DNA of 25,757 nt from Syntrophomonas sp. UBA4911 (GCA_002398105.1 DHCD01000073.1:9968-35724), one strand, 5' to 3'. Shown: positions 16,656 to 24,833, numbered from the stretch's first letter. Program-made: numbers and translations. The notes: generated by a model not told the origin, from the sequence alone.

Positions 16656-17728
16656 TCCATTTGTTGCTTAAGTTTGGATATTGAACGTTCAATCGTTTCC
16701 GCCAAGTCAGGGTCACCCGCTTTTTCCTTAAGCTGCACTAAAATTGGCAAAGCTTCAGGGTTTCCATACAGGCCCAAGCCTTCTGCTGCTCCCATACAGA
16801 TAAGGGGTTGGTCGGGTTCCAGGTACTTGATTAGCAGCCGGTATATCTCCTGGTTCCGGTATCGCCCTAATAGGACCAGCAATTCATATTTATTTATAGC
16901 GTCAATATCGGTTCTGAGATAAGCATCCAGGGCCTGCAGCAGTTCAGATGGGACTTCTTCCTGAGGATAGCGAGCCAGTATGCCTTCTATGGCATTGATA
17001 ATTTCCTTGGGCATTACCTGCCCCTTCTCCTCCATTAAAACAGTGATCAAAGGCAGGTGGATATCGGCGCCTTTACGGGCTACAAATTTAAGGAAGGAAT
17101 ACTGTTCCAGAAAACTGGTCTCCTCATAACGAGGATACATTTTATTTATATAGCGGACAGATTCCTCATCCCCGATCTGGGCTAGGGTCTCCAGGCAGGT
17201 ACAGCGCAGCAGAATATTATCGGTATTGATAAACAATTGGTTAATCCGGTAAGTGTAACTGGTATCCTCCATGTGACCCAGGTATTCCACTGCGGTGATC
17301 AGATTATTTATATCCGGGTCGTTTAAAGCTTCGGCAATCAATTCCGCAGTGTTCAAGTTTTTTAGCTGAAACAAAATGTCCAGAGCGAATTTCCTGATAT
17401 CTTTGTCGGGATCACCCAGGAGTTTTCTCATAAATTCGGTGGCGAATTCTCCCTGGGTAGATAGTATTTCTATGCTGGCATTACGAATGAACGCATCATC
17501 GCTGCTTAACAGGGGAATTATTTTTTCAACCACATCCCGACCCTTAATCCCCTTCAGGCAATTGACTATCACTTCCCGCACATAACGCGAAGTCTCTATC
17601 ATCAGCCTGCCGATTAAAAGCTGTACCCCTCCGGGTATTTTGTCGAAGATGATATCCTCCGCAGCAAAAGCCCGCGTTTTTTCATCCCCATTATTGAGAT
17701 CGGAAACTAGTTCATCAATATTAATCAA
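16652..17728 (-). CDS. HEAT-repeat protein, first gene of the chemosensory operon
   Basis: The 358-aa product is a run of helical pairs with HEAT/PBS-lyase character, e.g. KIIPLLSSDDAFIRNASIEIL, MRKLLGDPDKDIRKFALDIL and GAAEGLGLYGNPEALPILVQL. There is no catalytic motif, signal peptide or membrane span. Such solenoids act as protein-docking scaffolds. HEAT-like proteins occur in some other chemosensory clusters (the Myxococcus Che7 system, as I recall), so a link between array and output or input is plausible but unproven. The start is TTG at 17726-17728 with AGGAGGTGG about 6 bases upstream. The sigma-54 promoter lies about 48 bases further up, making this the first gene of the transcript. 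Confidence 0.85.
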   Translation of the reverse strand: MINIDELVSDLNNGDEKTRAFAAEDIIFDKIPGGVQLLIGRLMIETSRYVREVIVNCLKGIKGRDVVEKIIPLLSSDDAFIRNASIEILSTQGEFATEFMRKLLGDPDKDIRKFALDILFQLKNLNTAELIAEALNDPDINNLITAVEYLGHMEDTSYTYRINQLFINTDNILLRCTCLETLAQIGDEESVRYINKMYPRYEETSFLEQYSFLKFVARKGADIHLPLITVLMEEKGQVMPKEIINAIEGILARYPQEEVPSELLQALDAYLRTDIDAINKYELLVLLGRYRNQEIYRLLIKYLEPDQPLICMGAAEGLGLYGNPEALPILVQLKEKAGDPDLAETIERSISKLKQQME

Positions 17729-17775
17729 AAAGTACCACCTCCTGGCTATGTTCTACTGTGCATTGATTGATTGGT

Positions 17776-17791
17776 AGCAAAAAACGTGCCA
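17776..17791 (-). promoter_or_regulatory. Sigma-54 (-24/-12) promoter of the chemosensory operon
   Basis: On the minus strand the sequence TGGCACGTTTTTTGCT matches the sigma-54 consensus TGGCACG-N4-TTGC(A/T) at every conserved position, with the GG and GC pairs at the required 10-base spacing. The predicted start of transcription is near 17765, about 37 bases before the TTG of the HEAT gene and ahead of its AGGAGG site. Sigma-54 promoters require an AAA+ activator; one is encoded at 2431-3867, at the far end of the operon. Confidence 0.85.
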
Positions 17792-17888
17792 ATATCAGAA
17801 AATACTCCCTAAGCCCGGTAATATTAACCCCAATAAATTTTGCAGGAATAAAGTCGCGTATTTTTTTCCTACAGTCGTTGGACAAAAT

Positions 17889-17906
17889 CGTTTGGTTTTT
17901 GCACAC
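17889..17906 (-). promoter_or_regulatory. Possible upstream activator site for the sigma-54 promoter
   Basis: GTGTGCAAAAACCAAACG lies about 125-140 bases upstream of the predicted transcription start, a normal distance for an NtrC-type enhancer. It shares GT-x-TGCAAAAA and a trailing AAAC with the palindrome in front of the kinase/regulator genes (806-823). It is not itself a good palindrome, and AT-rich DNA makes chance similarity possible. Confidence 0.2.
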
Positions 17907-17928
17907 TTAAGGCCTATGACGACGGGAT

Positions 17929-17969
17929 AAAAAAAACGTAAAGCCTCTCCCGTCAGGAGAAGCTTTACG
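17929..17969 (-). terminator. Intrinsic terminator of the formate dehydrogenase operon
   Basis: CGTAAAGC (17937-17944) pairs with GCTTTACG (17962-17969) and TCTCC (17946-17950) with GGAGA (17956-17960) around the 5-base loop CGTCA, with one mismatch. On the minus strand the stem is followed directly by eight T residues (A-run at 17929-17936). It lies about 70 bases after the nuoF stop and separates the two minus-strand operons. There is no T-run on the other side, so it works in the minus direction only. Confidence 0.9.
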
Positions 17970-18001
17970 CTTTGCATAGCTCATTCACTCTCTTATATAT
18001 G

Positions 18002-18028
18002 CCCTGTCCAGGCTTTGCCTGGACAGGG
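18002..18028. repeat. Perfect 12-base inverted repeat after nuoF
   Basis: CCCTGTCCAGGC and GCCTGGACAGGG are perfect complements around a 3-base loop. The hairpin starts 10 bases after the nuoF stop codon and has no T-tract on either side. It could protect the 3' end of the transcript or help the true terminator 33 bases further on. The same sequence was not noticed elsewhere in the window. Confidence 0.7.
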
Positions 18029-18038
18029 TGGTGAAGGA

Positions 18039-19262
18039 CTAATTTAATTTAGCTTGATATTCACCGGGGAAATTCTTCAAGGTAGTAAGTACCGGAGCCG
18101 GGGCTGCCTGACCCAAACCGCACAGACAAGCCTTGGTCATAACCGTCCCTAATCTTTCCAATAGGGATAAATCCGTGCCGTCACCTTGACCGGCATTCAT
18201 TTTTTCCATTAATTCGTGCATGCGTTTAGTCCCTTCCCGGCAGGGCGAACACTTGCCGCAGGACTCATGTTCGAAAAAGCCTGCAATTCTGGCCACTACA
18301 TTTACAATATCCCTGCTTTCGTCCATTACAAATACCGCACCTGAGCCCAGTACCGCACCGATAGCGGTCATGGAATCAAAATCAATCGGTGTGTCCAGCA
18401 TGGATTCGGGAATAAATCCTCCCGAGGTACCACCAATCTGCACTGCCTTGAACTTTTTATCATCCTTGATGCCGCCCCCCAAATCATAAATGACCTGACG
18501 GATGGTGGTGTCGGTAGGTACCTCATAGACCGTGCGGTTATTAACATCACCGGTTAAGGTCAAAACTTTGGTGCCGGGATATCTTTCCGCCCCAATAGCT
18601 TTGTACCAATCTGCTCCCTTTTCCAAAATTACCGGAATATTGGCAAAGGTTTCGACATTGTTTACTATGGTAGGTTTTTGCCATAAGCCGATTACCGGTG
18701 GGAATGGCGGTTTAAAACGGGGTTCTCCCCGATTCCCCTCTATGGATTCGATCAGAGCGCTTTCCTCGCCGCACACATAGGCGCCGGCTCCCATTCTTAC
18801 CTCAATATCAAAACCAGCCAATACGCCCTTTTCCTTAGCCTGGGCTATGGCTTGGTTAAGCATTTCCACCACATAAGGATACTCCCCACGGCAGTAGATA
18901 TAACCTTTGTCGGCGCCTATAGCATAACCGCAGATAGCCATGCCTTCCAATACTGAATGAGGATCATTCTCCATTATGATGCGATCCTTATAAGTTCCAG
19001 GTTCACCTTCATCGGCATTGCAGACTACATATTTCTGCTCGGACTGTACTTTATAGGAAAAACTCCATTTCATACCGCAATTAAATCCAGCCCCGCCACG
19101 TCCCCGCAACCCGGATTTTTTCACTTCTTCGATTAAAGCTTCCTGTTCCATGCTGCGGGCCTTCTCCAGAGATTTATACCCCCCGGCAGCGATATAATCT
19201 TCTATTTTCAGAGGATCTATCTTACCCATGTTGCGCAGCACGATGCGCATTTCCTCAGCCAT
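18039..19262 (-). CDS. nuoF: NuoF-like NADH-binding flavoprotein subunit of the formate dehydrogenase
   Basis: The 407-aa product has the NuoF core: GLRGRGGAGFNCGMKW (NADH/FMN glycine-rich loop), CNADEGEPGTYKDR (FMN), GAGAYVCGEESALIESIEG, an SLBB region, and the [4Fe-4S] motif ESCGKCSPCREGT. It would pass electrons between NAD(H) and the iron-sulfur chain of the dehydrogenase. It has neither the thioredoxin-like N-terminal domain nor the extra ferredoxin C-terminal domain seen in HydB-type bifurcating subunits, so it is closer to complex-I NuoF. The Shine-Dalgarno AAGGAGGGAA precedes the ATG, and the gene begins 28 bases after nuoE. It is the last gene before the terminator. Confidence 0.93.
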   Translation of the reverse strand: MAEEMRIVLRNMGKIDPLKIEDYIAAGGYKSLEKARSMEQEALIEEVKKSGLRGRGGAGFNCGMKWSFSYKVQSEQKYVVCNADEGEPGTYKDRIIMENDPHSVLEGMAICGYAIGADKGYIYCRGEYPYVVEMLNQAIAQAKEKGVLAGFDIEVRMGAGAYVCGEESALIESIEGNRGEPRFKPPFPPVIGLWQKPTIVNNVETFANIPVILEKGADWYKAIGAERYPGTKVLTLTGDVNNRTVYEVPTDTTIRQVIYDLGGGIKDDKKFKAVQIGGTSGGFIPESMLDTPIDFDSMTAIGAVLGSGAVFVMDESRDIVNVVARIAGFFEHESCGKCSPCREGTKRMHELMEKMNAGQGDGTDLSLLERLGTVMTKACLCGLGQAAPAPVLTTLKNFPGEYQAKLN

Positions 19263-19290
19263 GCTTATTCCCTCCTTTCAACTTCATTAA

Positions 19291-19737
19291 CTATTGGCAT
19301 TCAGCTAAAACAGCAGCTATCTTTTCCGCCGTCATATCACCATAGGGCTTACTGTTGATGGTTATGACGGGTGTGGCCTGACACTGTCCCACACATTCGG
19401 TAAACTCCAGAGTAAACTTGCCATCGGGCGTGGTCTCTCCCATCTTAATTCCCAGTTCTTTTTCCAGAGCACGTACTACTTCGTGCGCACCAGCCACATG
19501 GCAGGGTGCACTTTCGCAAATGCGAATTATATATTGGCCGCGTTCACCGATTTTAAGATAGGAATAGAAAGTGGCGACTCCATAGGCCTGAGCTTTGCTC
19601 ATATCAAAAACCCGAGCGGCATAATCTACAGCATCTTCGGGTATATAGTTATATTCTCTTTGCAGCGCGTGATAAGCTTCTATAATTCCGCCCGGCAATT
19701 CTTTATACCGGTCAATTATCGCCTTATAGTCGGCCAT
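19291..19737 (-). CDS. nuoE: NuoE-like [2Fe-2S] subunit of the formate dehydrogenase
   Basis: The 148-aa product has a helical N-terminus (YHALQREYNYIPEDAV) and a thioredoxin-fold [2Fe-2S] domain with four Cys ligands as CESAPC and, further on, CVGQC. This is the NuoE/HoxE/HydC family, which pairs with NuoF. It therefore belongs to the electron-transfer module next to NAD(H). AAAGGGAGGTG lies before the ATG. It follows moeA after 92 bases without a visible terminator and probably shares the fdhA transcript. Confidence 0.93.
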   Translation of the reverse strand: MADYKAIIDRYKELPGGIIEAYHALQREYNYIPEDAVDYAARVFDMSKAQAYGVATFYSYLKIGERGQYIIRICESAPCHVAGAHEVVRALEKELGIKMGETTPDGKFTLEFTECVGQCQATPVITINSKPYGDMTAEKIAAVLAECQ

Positions 19738-19829
19738 TACTTTTCACCTCCCTTTAGATTGAATCTTTTCCGACTTATATTATCAAGGAATAAACCTGAT
19801 CCGTTCGCCGATCACATATCGCCAGGATT

Positions 19830-21041
19830 CTAAAACCAAATACTGCCGGTATCAAGGATAATAACTGATACCATGGTACCTGCTTCAACTGCCGGACTCC
19901 CGGCAGGTAAATCAATGAGAGCATTACAGTTTATCAAGGAGCGGATCATTCCCGGCTTCTGCCCGGGTAAAACTTTTACCTGCCAGTTGCCGCCGGTAAA
20001 AGTTAAATGAGCCCGCACAAAACGGCGTTCACCTTTGCCGCCGACCGCATCCAGACATTGAGCTTTAACCCGGGGGCAATAAGGTTCTTTTTTCTGCAGA
20101 GCGCGAATCACCGGAGCAGCCAACAATTCGTAGCCTACGGCACAGGCTGCAGGATTGCCGGACAGAGAAAACAGGATTTTCTCATTCCAAACTGCCGCAC
20201 CGTTATGTCCGCCAGGCTGAATAGGGACTCCCCAGAAAAGAATTTTCCCTCCCAGTTGGTTAAATAACCGGCTTGATTCCGCCTGCTCCCGGGCATAGGT
20301 TCCGCCTATAGTCAGCAACAAGTCTGCTTCGGCCATTATTTCCTGTATCCGGGCGACGAGAGCCCTTCCATTATTATCAACCGTCTCCATCCTGGTTATA
20401 TAAGCTCCGTCCCGAACTGCCTGTGATACCAATAAAGGCCCATTGCTGTCTCTCATTTCCCCGAAATCCGGGTCACGCTCCCACGCTACCAGCCGCTCTC
20501 CCAGGCTGAGCACTGCCACCCGCGGTTGTTGGTACACCATTAGTTCCCGTTTTCCCAGCGCGGCCAGGGCCGACAGTAATCCGGGAGTGATAATGTCCCC
20601 TGGCTGGGCCAGTAATTCGCCCGTCCTGAAGTCTTCACCCGCCGGACGGATAAAACTGCCGGCAGCAATAGCTTGGTGTAAATAAATTTCTTTTTCCCGG
20701 GCATCTGCTTCCTCATAAGGAACCAGAGCAGCAGCATTATCAGGGATCACGGCTCCGGTAGCAACCTCAAACGTCTCTCCTTTTTGCAAAGGAAGAGGTG
20801 GTTGTCCTGCTGGTGATGAACTGACCAAGGCAAGAGACCTCTGGCCTTTAAGGTCATCTTCATGGACAACATAGCCATCCCGAGCCGCTAACCTACAAGC
20901 CGGCAGATTCTCAGCCGCGACCGCATCTTCTGCCAGTACCCGTCCACCGGCCCGCAAAAGCGGCAGCCTTTCCACCGGTAAGGATGTCAGGTTTTGCAAC
21001 AAAAGCTGCTGCACTTCTTCCAGACTCATATTAAGCAGCAT
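19830..21041 (-). CDS. moeA: MoeA-like molybdopterin molybdenumtransferase
   Basis: The 403-aa product has the MoeA order: a first domain with GRVLAEDAVAAENLPACRLAARDGYVV (the usual SAMDGYA is AARDGYV), a central MoCF domain with VLSLGERLV and LLTIGG, and SLSGNPAACAVGYELL corresponding to the GLPGNP loop, then a C-terminal beta barrel. MoeA inserts molybdate (or tungstate) into adenylylated molybdopterin. ATG at 21041 with AACGGAGGATC in front was chosen; an upstream in-frame start at 21113 would overlap the previous gene by more than 50 bases. Altered signature residues leave open a specialised role, such as tungsten insertion. Confidence 0.85.
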   Translation of the reverse strand: MLLNMSLEEVQQLLLQNLTSLPVERLPLLRAGGRVLAEDAVAAENLPACRLAARDGYVVHEDDLKGQRSLALVSSSPAGQPPLPLQKGETFEVATGAVIPDNAAALVPYEEADAREKEIYLHQAIAAGSFIRPAGEDFRTGELLAQPGDIITPGLLSALAALGKRELMVYQQPRVAVLSLGERLVAWERDPDFGEMRDSNGPLLVSQAVRDGAYITRMETVDNNGRALVARIQEIMAEADLLLTIGGTYAREQAESSRLFNQLGGKILFWGVPIQPGGHNGAAVWNEKILFSLSGNPAACAVGYELLAAPVIRALQKKEPYCPRVKAQCLDAVGGKGERRFVRAHLTFTGGNWQVKVLPGQKPGMIRSLINCNALIDLPAGSPAVEAGTMVSVIILDTGSIWF

Positions 21042-21058
21042 GATCCGATCCTCCGTTC

Positions 21059-22090
21059 TTAAATACCAATGCTCTTGCCAAAGGGACAAAGGGGATAATG
21101 ACATACTTTGCACTCTTCACATAAACCGCCATGCCCCAGAGCTGCTATATCCGCCCTGCTTATGCGGTCACCGGCAAATATACGGGGCAATAAAAGATCA
21201 AAAGTAGTAGTACGGCTATAAAGAGCCCCGGCAGGTACACCGCAAATAGGAACATGCCCGCGATAGGCCAGCATATTCTGGGAACCGGGGAGGGCGGGGG
21301 CGCCATAGAAAACGACCTCGGATCCGGTAGCCCTTATACCCAGTGGGGTTACATCATCAGGGTCCACTGACATGCCGCCGGTAACCACAACCAGTTCAGC
21401 CCCTTCCGCAATGTAATTCTGTATCTCCCGGGCAATTATTTCAGGATTGTCAGGAACAATCACCTGGCCCATAATCCTGCCTCCAAATGGGGCCACCTTC
21501 TTGCGGATCAACTTGCCGAATCCATCTTTGATCTGTCCATTATATACTTCGCTGCCGGTAGTAACAATCCCCACCCACAGCGGTTCAAAAGGCATAATCG
21601 CCATCAGCGGTTCCGGGTCTGAAGCCAGTTTTTCGGCTTCCTCCAGGATATGCCGTTCAATAGCCAGAGGAATCACCCGGGTCCCTGCTACGGTCTGACC
21701 TTTGACCACCGGCCGGTTATTATGCATAGTAGCCAGGATGATATTTTCCAGATTGTTGATCCAGTTCAGCCGATTCACATTTACCTTCAGTAATCCGTCA
21801 TATTGGGCGCAGAGATTGACCCTTCCCTGGCTCGGTTCAGTCAATTCCAAGCCCTTACCGGCTGCCCGGCCCGCCAGCCTGATAGCGGCTTCATCCTCAT
21901 GAACCAGATTATCTTCCGGCTCCCATACATAAATATGCTCCTTGCCCATACCCAGCAGCTGGGGAATATCAGCCGGAGTTATCAGCTGTCCCCGGCGATA
22001 GGCCCGATATTTTTCCCGTCCGGGTACCACTTTGGTAATATCATGGCAGATCTGCAGCCCCACTGCCTCTTCAACAGGTACCTTTTTCAT
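21059..22090 (-). CDS. Molybdopterin-binding protein with C-terminal Cys cluster
   Basis: The 343-aa product contains a MoCF_biosynth-type domain in its second half: WVGIVTTGSEVYNG, VVVTGGMSVDPDDVTPLG and a VPAGALYSRTTTFDLLLPRI segment in place of the MoeA GLPGNP loop. The first half (GREKYRAYRRGQLI) is unlike standard MoeA. The C-terminus has four cysteines as C-E-E-C-K-V-C-H-Y-P-L-C, suited to binding zinc or an Fe-S cluster. Position between fdhA and moeA suggests a cofactor-handling or insertion factor dedicated to this dehydrogenase. Its ribosome site TAGGAGG overlaps the fdhA stop codon, pointing to coupled translation. It could equally be described as a divergent MoeA homologue. Confidence 0.8.
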   Translation of the reverse strand: MKKVPVEEAVGLQICHDITKVVPGREKYRAYRRGQLITPADIPQLLGMGKEHIYVWEPEDNLVHEDEAAIRLAGRAAGKGLELTEPSQGRVNLCAQYDGLLKVNVNRLNWINNLENIILATMHNNRPVVKGQTVAGTRVIPLAIERHILEEAEKLASDPEPLMAIMPFEPLWVGIVTTGSEVYNGQIKDGFGKLIRKKVAPFGGRIMGQVIVPDNPEIIAREIQNYIAEGAELVVVTGGMSVDPDDVTPLGIRATGSEVVFYGAPALPGSQNMLAYRGHVPICGVPAGALYSRTTTFDLLLPRIFAGDRISRADIAALGHGGLCEECKVCHYPLCPFGKSIGI

Positions 22091-22101
22091 ACTGATGCCT
22101 C

Positions 22102-24777
22102 CTACAATTTTGCCAGCTTAACCGCACAGACCTTGTACTCTCCAGTTCCGGTAATCGGATCCAGGTGGTGACTGGTAACAGCATTGGTAGGAGTTTCACT
22201 GTAATGGAACGACATCCAGATTACTCCCGGAAGAACCCGGTCGGTAACCTTGACGGCAGTCTCGACTGCTCCCCGGCGGGAGGCAACTTTTATCTTATCA
22301 CCAGTATTCAAACCAATTTTTTCGGCATCAGCGGGATTTACTTCCGCCCACTCGCGATCCCATATACTCATGATGCTCTTGGAATAGGGAGTGGTGACAT
22401 TATAGTGCTGTAGAATCCTGCCGGTGGATAATAGAAACGGATATTCCTCATCCGGCATTTCTCCGGGAGGTATATGTTCGGAAGGCTGGAATAATCCCAG
22501 ACCCCGGCTGAATTTACCCGCATGCAGGAACTTAGTTCCGGGATGATCCAAGCTGGGACAAGGCCACTGAATCCCGGTTTTATCAATCCGCTCATAATTG
22601 ATGCCGGCCATGGAGGGGGTAAGGGAAGCCATTTCATCCCATATATCCTTGGGGCTATCATAGCTGACCGGATATCCCATGGCATTAAACATGTCACAGA
22701 TAACCTCCCAGTTAGCCCGTCCGGGAATGGGTTCAATCGCCTTGCGTACTCTTTGCACCCGACGTTCGGTATTGGTAAAAGTCCCATCACATTCGGCAAA
22801 ACTGGCTGCCGGCAGGATAACATCGGCATACTCCGCCGTTTCCGACAGGAATAATTCCTGCACTACCAGAAACTCCAGTTTTTCCAGAGCTCCCCGGATA
22901 TGGTTGCTGTCCGGATCAGTAAGAACCGGATTTTCACCTAAAATATACATTGACTTGACCGTACCTTCGTGGGCTGCGGCAAACATCTCCGGAATCTTCA
23001 ACCCCACTTTATCCGGCATGGGCCTGCCCCAGGCCTTCTCAAACTTCGCTTTTATCTCCGGAACGGTTACATTCTGGTACCCGGAATAGACATTGGGCAG
23101 AGCTCCCTGGTCACAGGCTCCCTGAACGTTATTCTGTCCGCGGATAGGACAAACGCCAACCCCGGGACGCCCCAGGTGTCCGGTCAGCATGGCCAGATTG
23201 GCGCAGCTCATAACATTCCGGGTTCCGCAAATATGTTCGGTTATTCCCAGGGTATAGAATATCATGGCTTTATCGGTAGTAGCATAGAGACGGGCAACAG
23301 CATATAAATCCTCAACGGAAACACCGGTTAACTCAGCAACCTTTTCCGGAGGATAGTTTTCTACTATAGCCTTCAATTCTTCATAGTTTTCGGTTCGTTC
23401 TTCTATAAATTTTTTATCTTCCAGGCCTTCTTTAATAATGATATGCATAAGTCCGTTCAGAAGAGGAATATCAGTACCTGGATTCTGACGCAGCCAGTAA
23501 TCGGCTTCATCGACCAGGTCAATATGGCGTGGATCACAGACAACCAGTTTACAGCCGTTGCGGGCTGCCTGGCGCATCTTGTAACCAATTACCGGATGTG
23601 CTTCCGTAGTATTGGTGCCTATGAGGAACATGAGTTCAGCATCGGTGGAAATCTCATTGATGGAATTGGTCATAGCGCCGCTTCCAAAAGTAGTGGCCAG
23701 ACCGGCCACGGTCGGCGCGTGTCAGGTACGGGCGCAGTGGTCAACGTTATTGTTGCCCATAACTGCACGGGTAAATTTCTGAACCAGGTAGTTCTCTTCA
23801 TTGGTACAGCGGGCAGAGCTTAAAGCGGCAAAAGAACCCGCCCCGTATTTTTCTCTGATCTCAGCAAAACGTTTTGCTATCAGGTCAATAGCTTCATCCC
23901 AGCCGGCTTTCTCAAATTGGCCGTTTCTCTTGATGAGCGGGGTGGTAAGCCTCTTTTCATTATAAATATAATCCCAGCCGAAGCGGCCTTTGACACAAAG
24001 ACGGCGCTGATTAACCGGACTGTCCGGATTGGACAGGACTCCAATTATTTGGCCCTCTTTTACCGCCAGATCAAAATTGCAGCCCGTTCCGCAGAAGGGG
24101 CAGGTGGTTCTGACCCGTTCAATTTCCCAGCGACGTGCCTTGCCCGCCATGCTTTTTTCCTGCAGGGCTCCGGTCGGACATACGGCTACACACTGTCCGC
24201 AGAAAACACAATCATCGGAATCAATATAATCCACATCACCGGCAGTAGTGGCCTTGCGCCAGAATCCGCGGTTGATATAACTCAGATTATCGGCGCCGGT
24301 CAATTCTTCACAGGCCCGAACACAAGCGCCGCAGAGGATGCATTTGTTGAGGTCACGGATAATAAAGGGATTGGAATCGTCTATGGCATAATCATGTTTT
24401 TCTCCCTGGAAGGGACTTTCCTTGATTCCATACTTGTAGCAGTAATCAGCCAATTTACAGTCGCCCAGTTTATCACAGGTCATGCAATCCAGGGGATGAT
24501 TGGCTATCAGTAATTCCAGAATAGTGCGCCTGGCTTCCGCTATATCCGGGGATTCCGTATGCACTACCATACCGGGACTAACCGGGGTCACGCAGGATGC
24601 CGGAAAAAGACGATTTCCTTCCACTTGTACCACACAAAGACGGCAGGCTCCCAGGGGTTTTAACTCCGGATCATAGCAAAGCCGGGGTATTTCTATCCCT
24701 ATCTGGTCGGCTGCCTGCATTATAGTAGTACCTTCCGCAACTTCAACCTCCTTTCCATCAATGATCACTTTAACCAT
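22102..24777 (-). CDS. fdhA: Selenocysteine-containing formate dehydrogenase catalytic subunit (UGA recoded)
   Basis: Read through the in-frame TGA at 23722-23724, the product has 891 residues with Sec at 352 in HCAR-T-U-HAPTVAGL, the usual place in Mo/W formate dehydrogenases. N-terminal modules: [2Fe-2S] (Cys34, 45, 48, 62), a His-Cys [4Fe-4S] motif (HPLDCMTC, then C107), two ferredoxin clusters (CILCGACVRAC, CVFCGQCVAVC) and a [4Fe-4S] next to the cofactor (CPFCGTGC, C261). The molybdopterin domains follow, ending in the dinucleotide-binding fold. Length is close to Moorella FdhA (about 899 aa as I recall). It interconverts formate and CO2 and, with NuoE/NuoF, should use NAD(H). There is no Tat signal, so it is cytoplasmic. 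ATG at 24777, after ATCGGAGTGGG, was preferred to the ATG at 24801. Confidence 0.95.
23693..23724 (-). promoter_or_regulatory. Bacterial SECIS hairpin and recoded UGA of fdhA
   Basis: On the minus strand the TGA (23722-23724) is followed after 12 bases by GTGGCC-GGTCT-GGCCAC (23709 down to 23693), a perfect 6-pair stem with a GGUCU loop. The E. coli fdhF SECIS has the same GGUCU loop at a similar distance from its UGA. This hairpin would recruit SelB with Sec-tRNA. The E. coli-type bulged U is not obvious here. Confidence 0.88.
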
Positions 24778-24833
24778 TCCCACTCCGATCACTCCTTCCA
24801 TAACTATTGCTTGCTTAAATCAGGTCTAAAAAC

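Larger units (their letters stand above)
17729..18038. other. Intergenic region between the fdh and chemosensory operons
   Basis: These 310 bases hold no gene. In minus-strand order they contain a perfect hairpin (18002-18028), the intrinsic terminator of the formate dehydrogenase operon (17929-17969), about 130 bases of AT-rich DNA that could carry activator sites, and the sigma-54 promoter (17776-17791). Confidence 0.8.

Noticed and set aside
22368..22829. 153-codon minus-strand frame inside fdhA
   Set aside because: It is an alternative frame of conserved molybdopterin-domain sequence, with no independent support.
23722..23724. In-frame TGA in fdhA as a nonsense mutation or pseudogene
   Set aside because: It lies exactly at the family's Sec position, is followed by a SECIS-like hairpin, and both flanking parts are intact.
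24778..24801. Upstream ATG at 24801 as start of fdhA
   Set aside because: The family N-terminus begins at MVKVIIDG (24777), which has its own GGAG site; the extra eight residues are the translated ribosome-site region.
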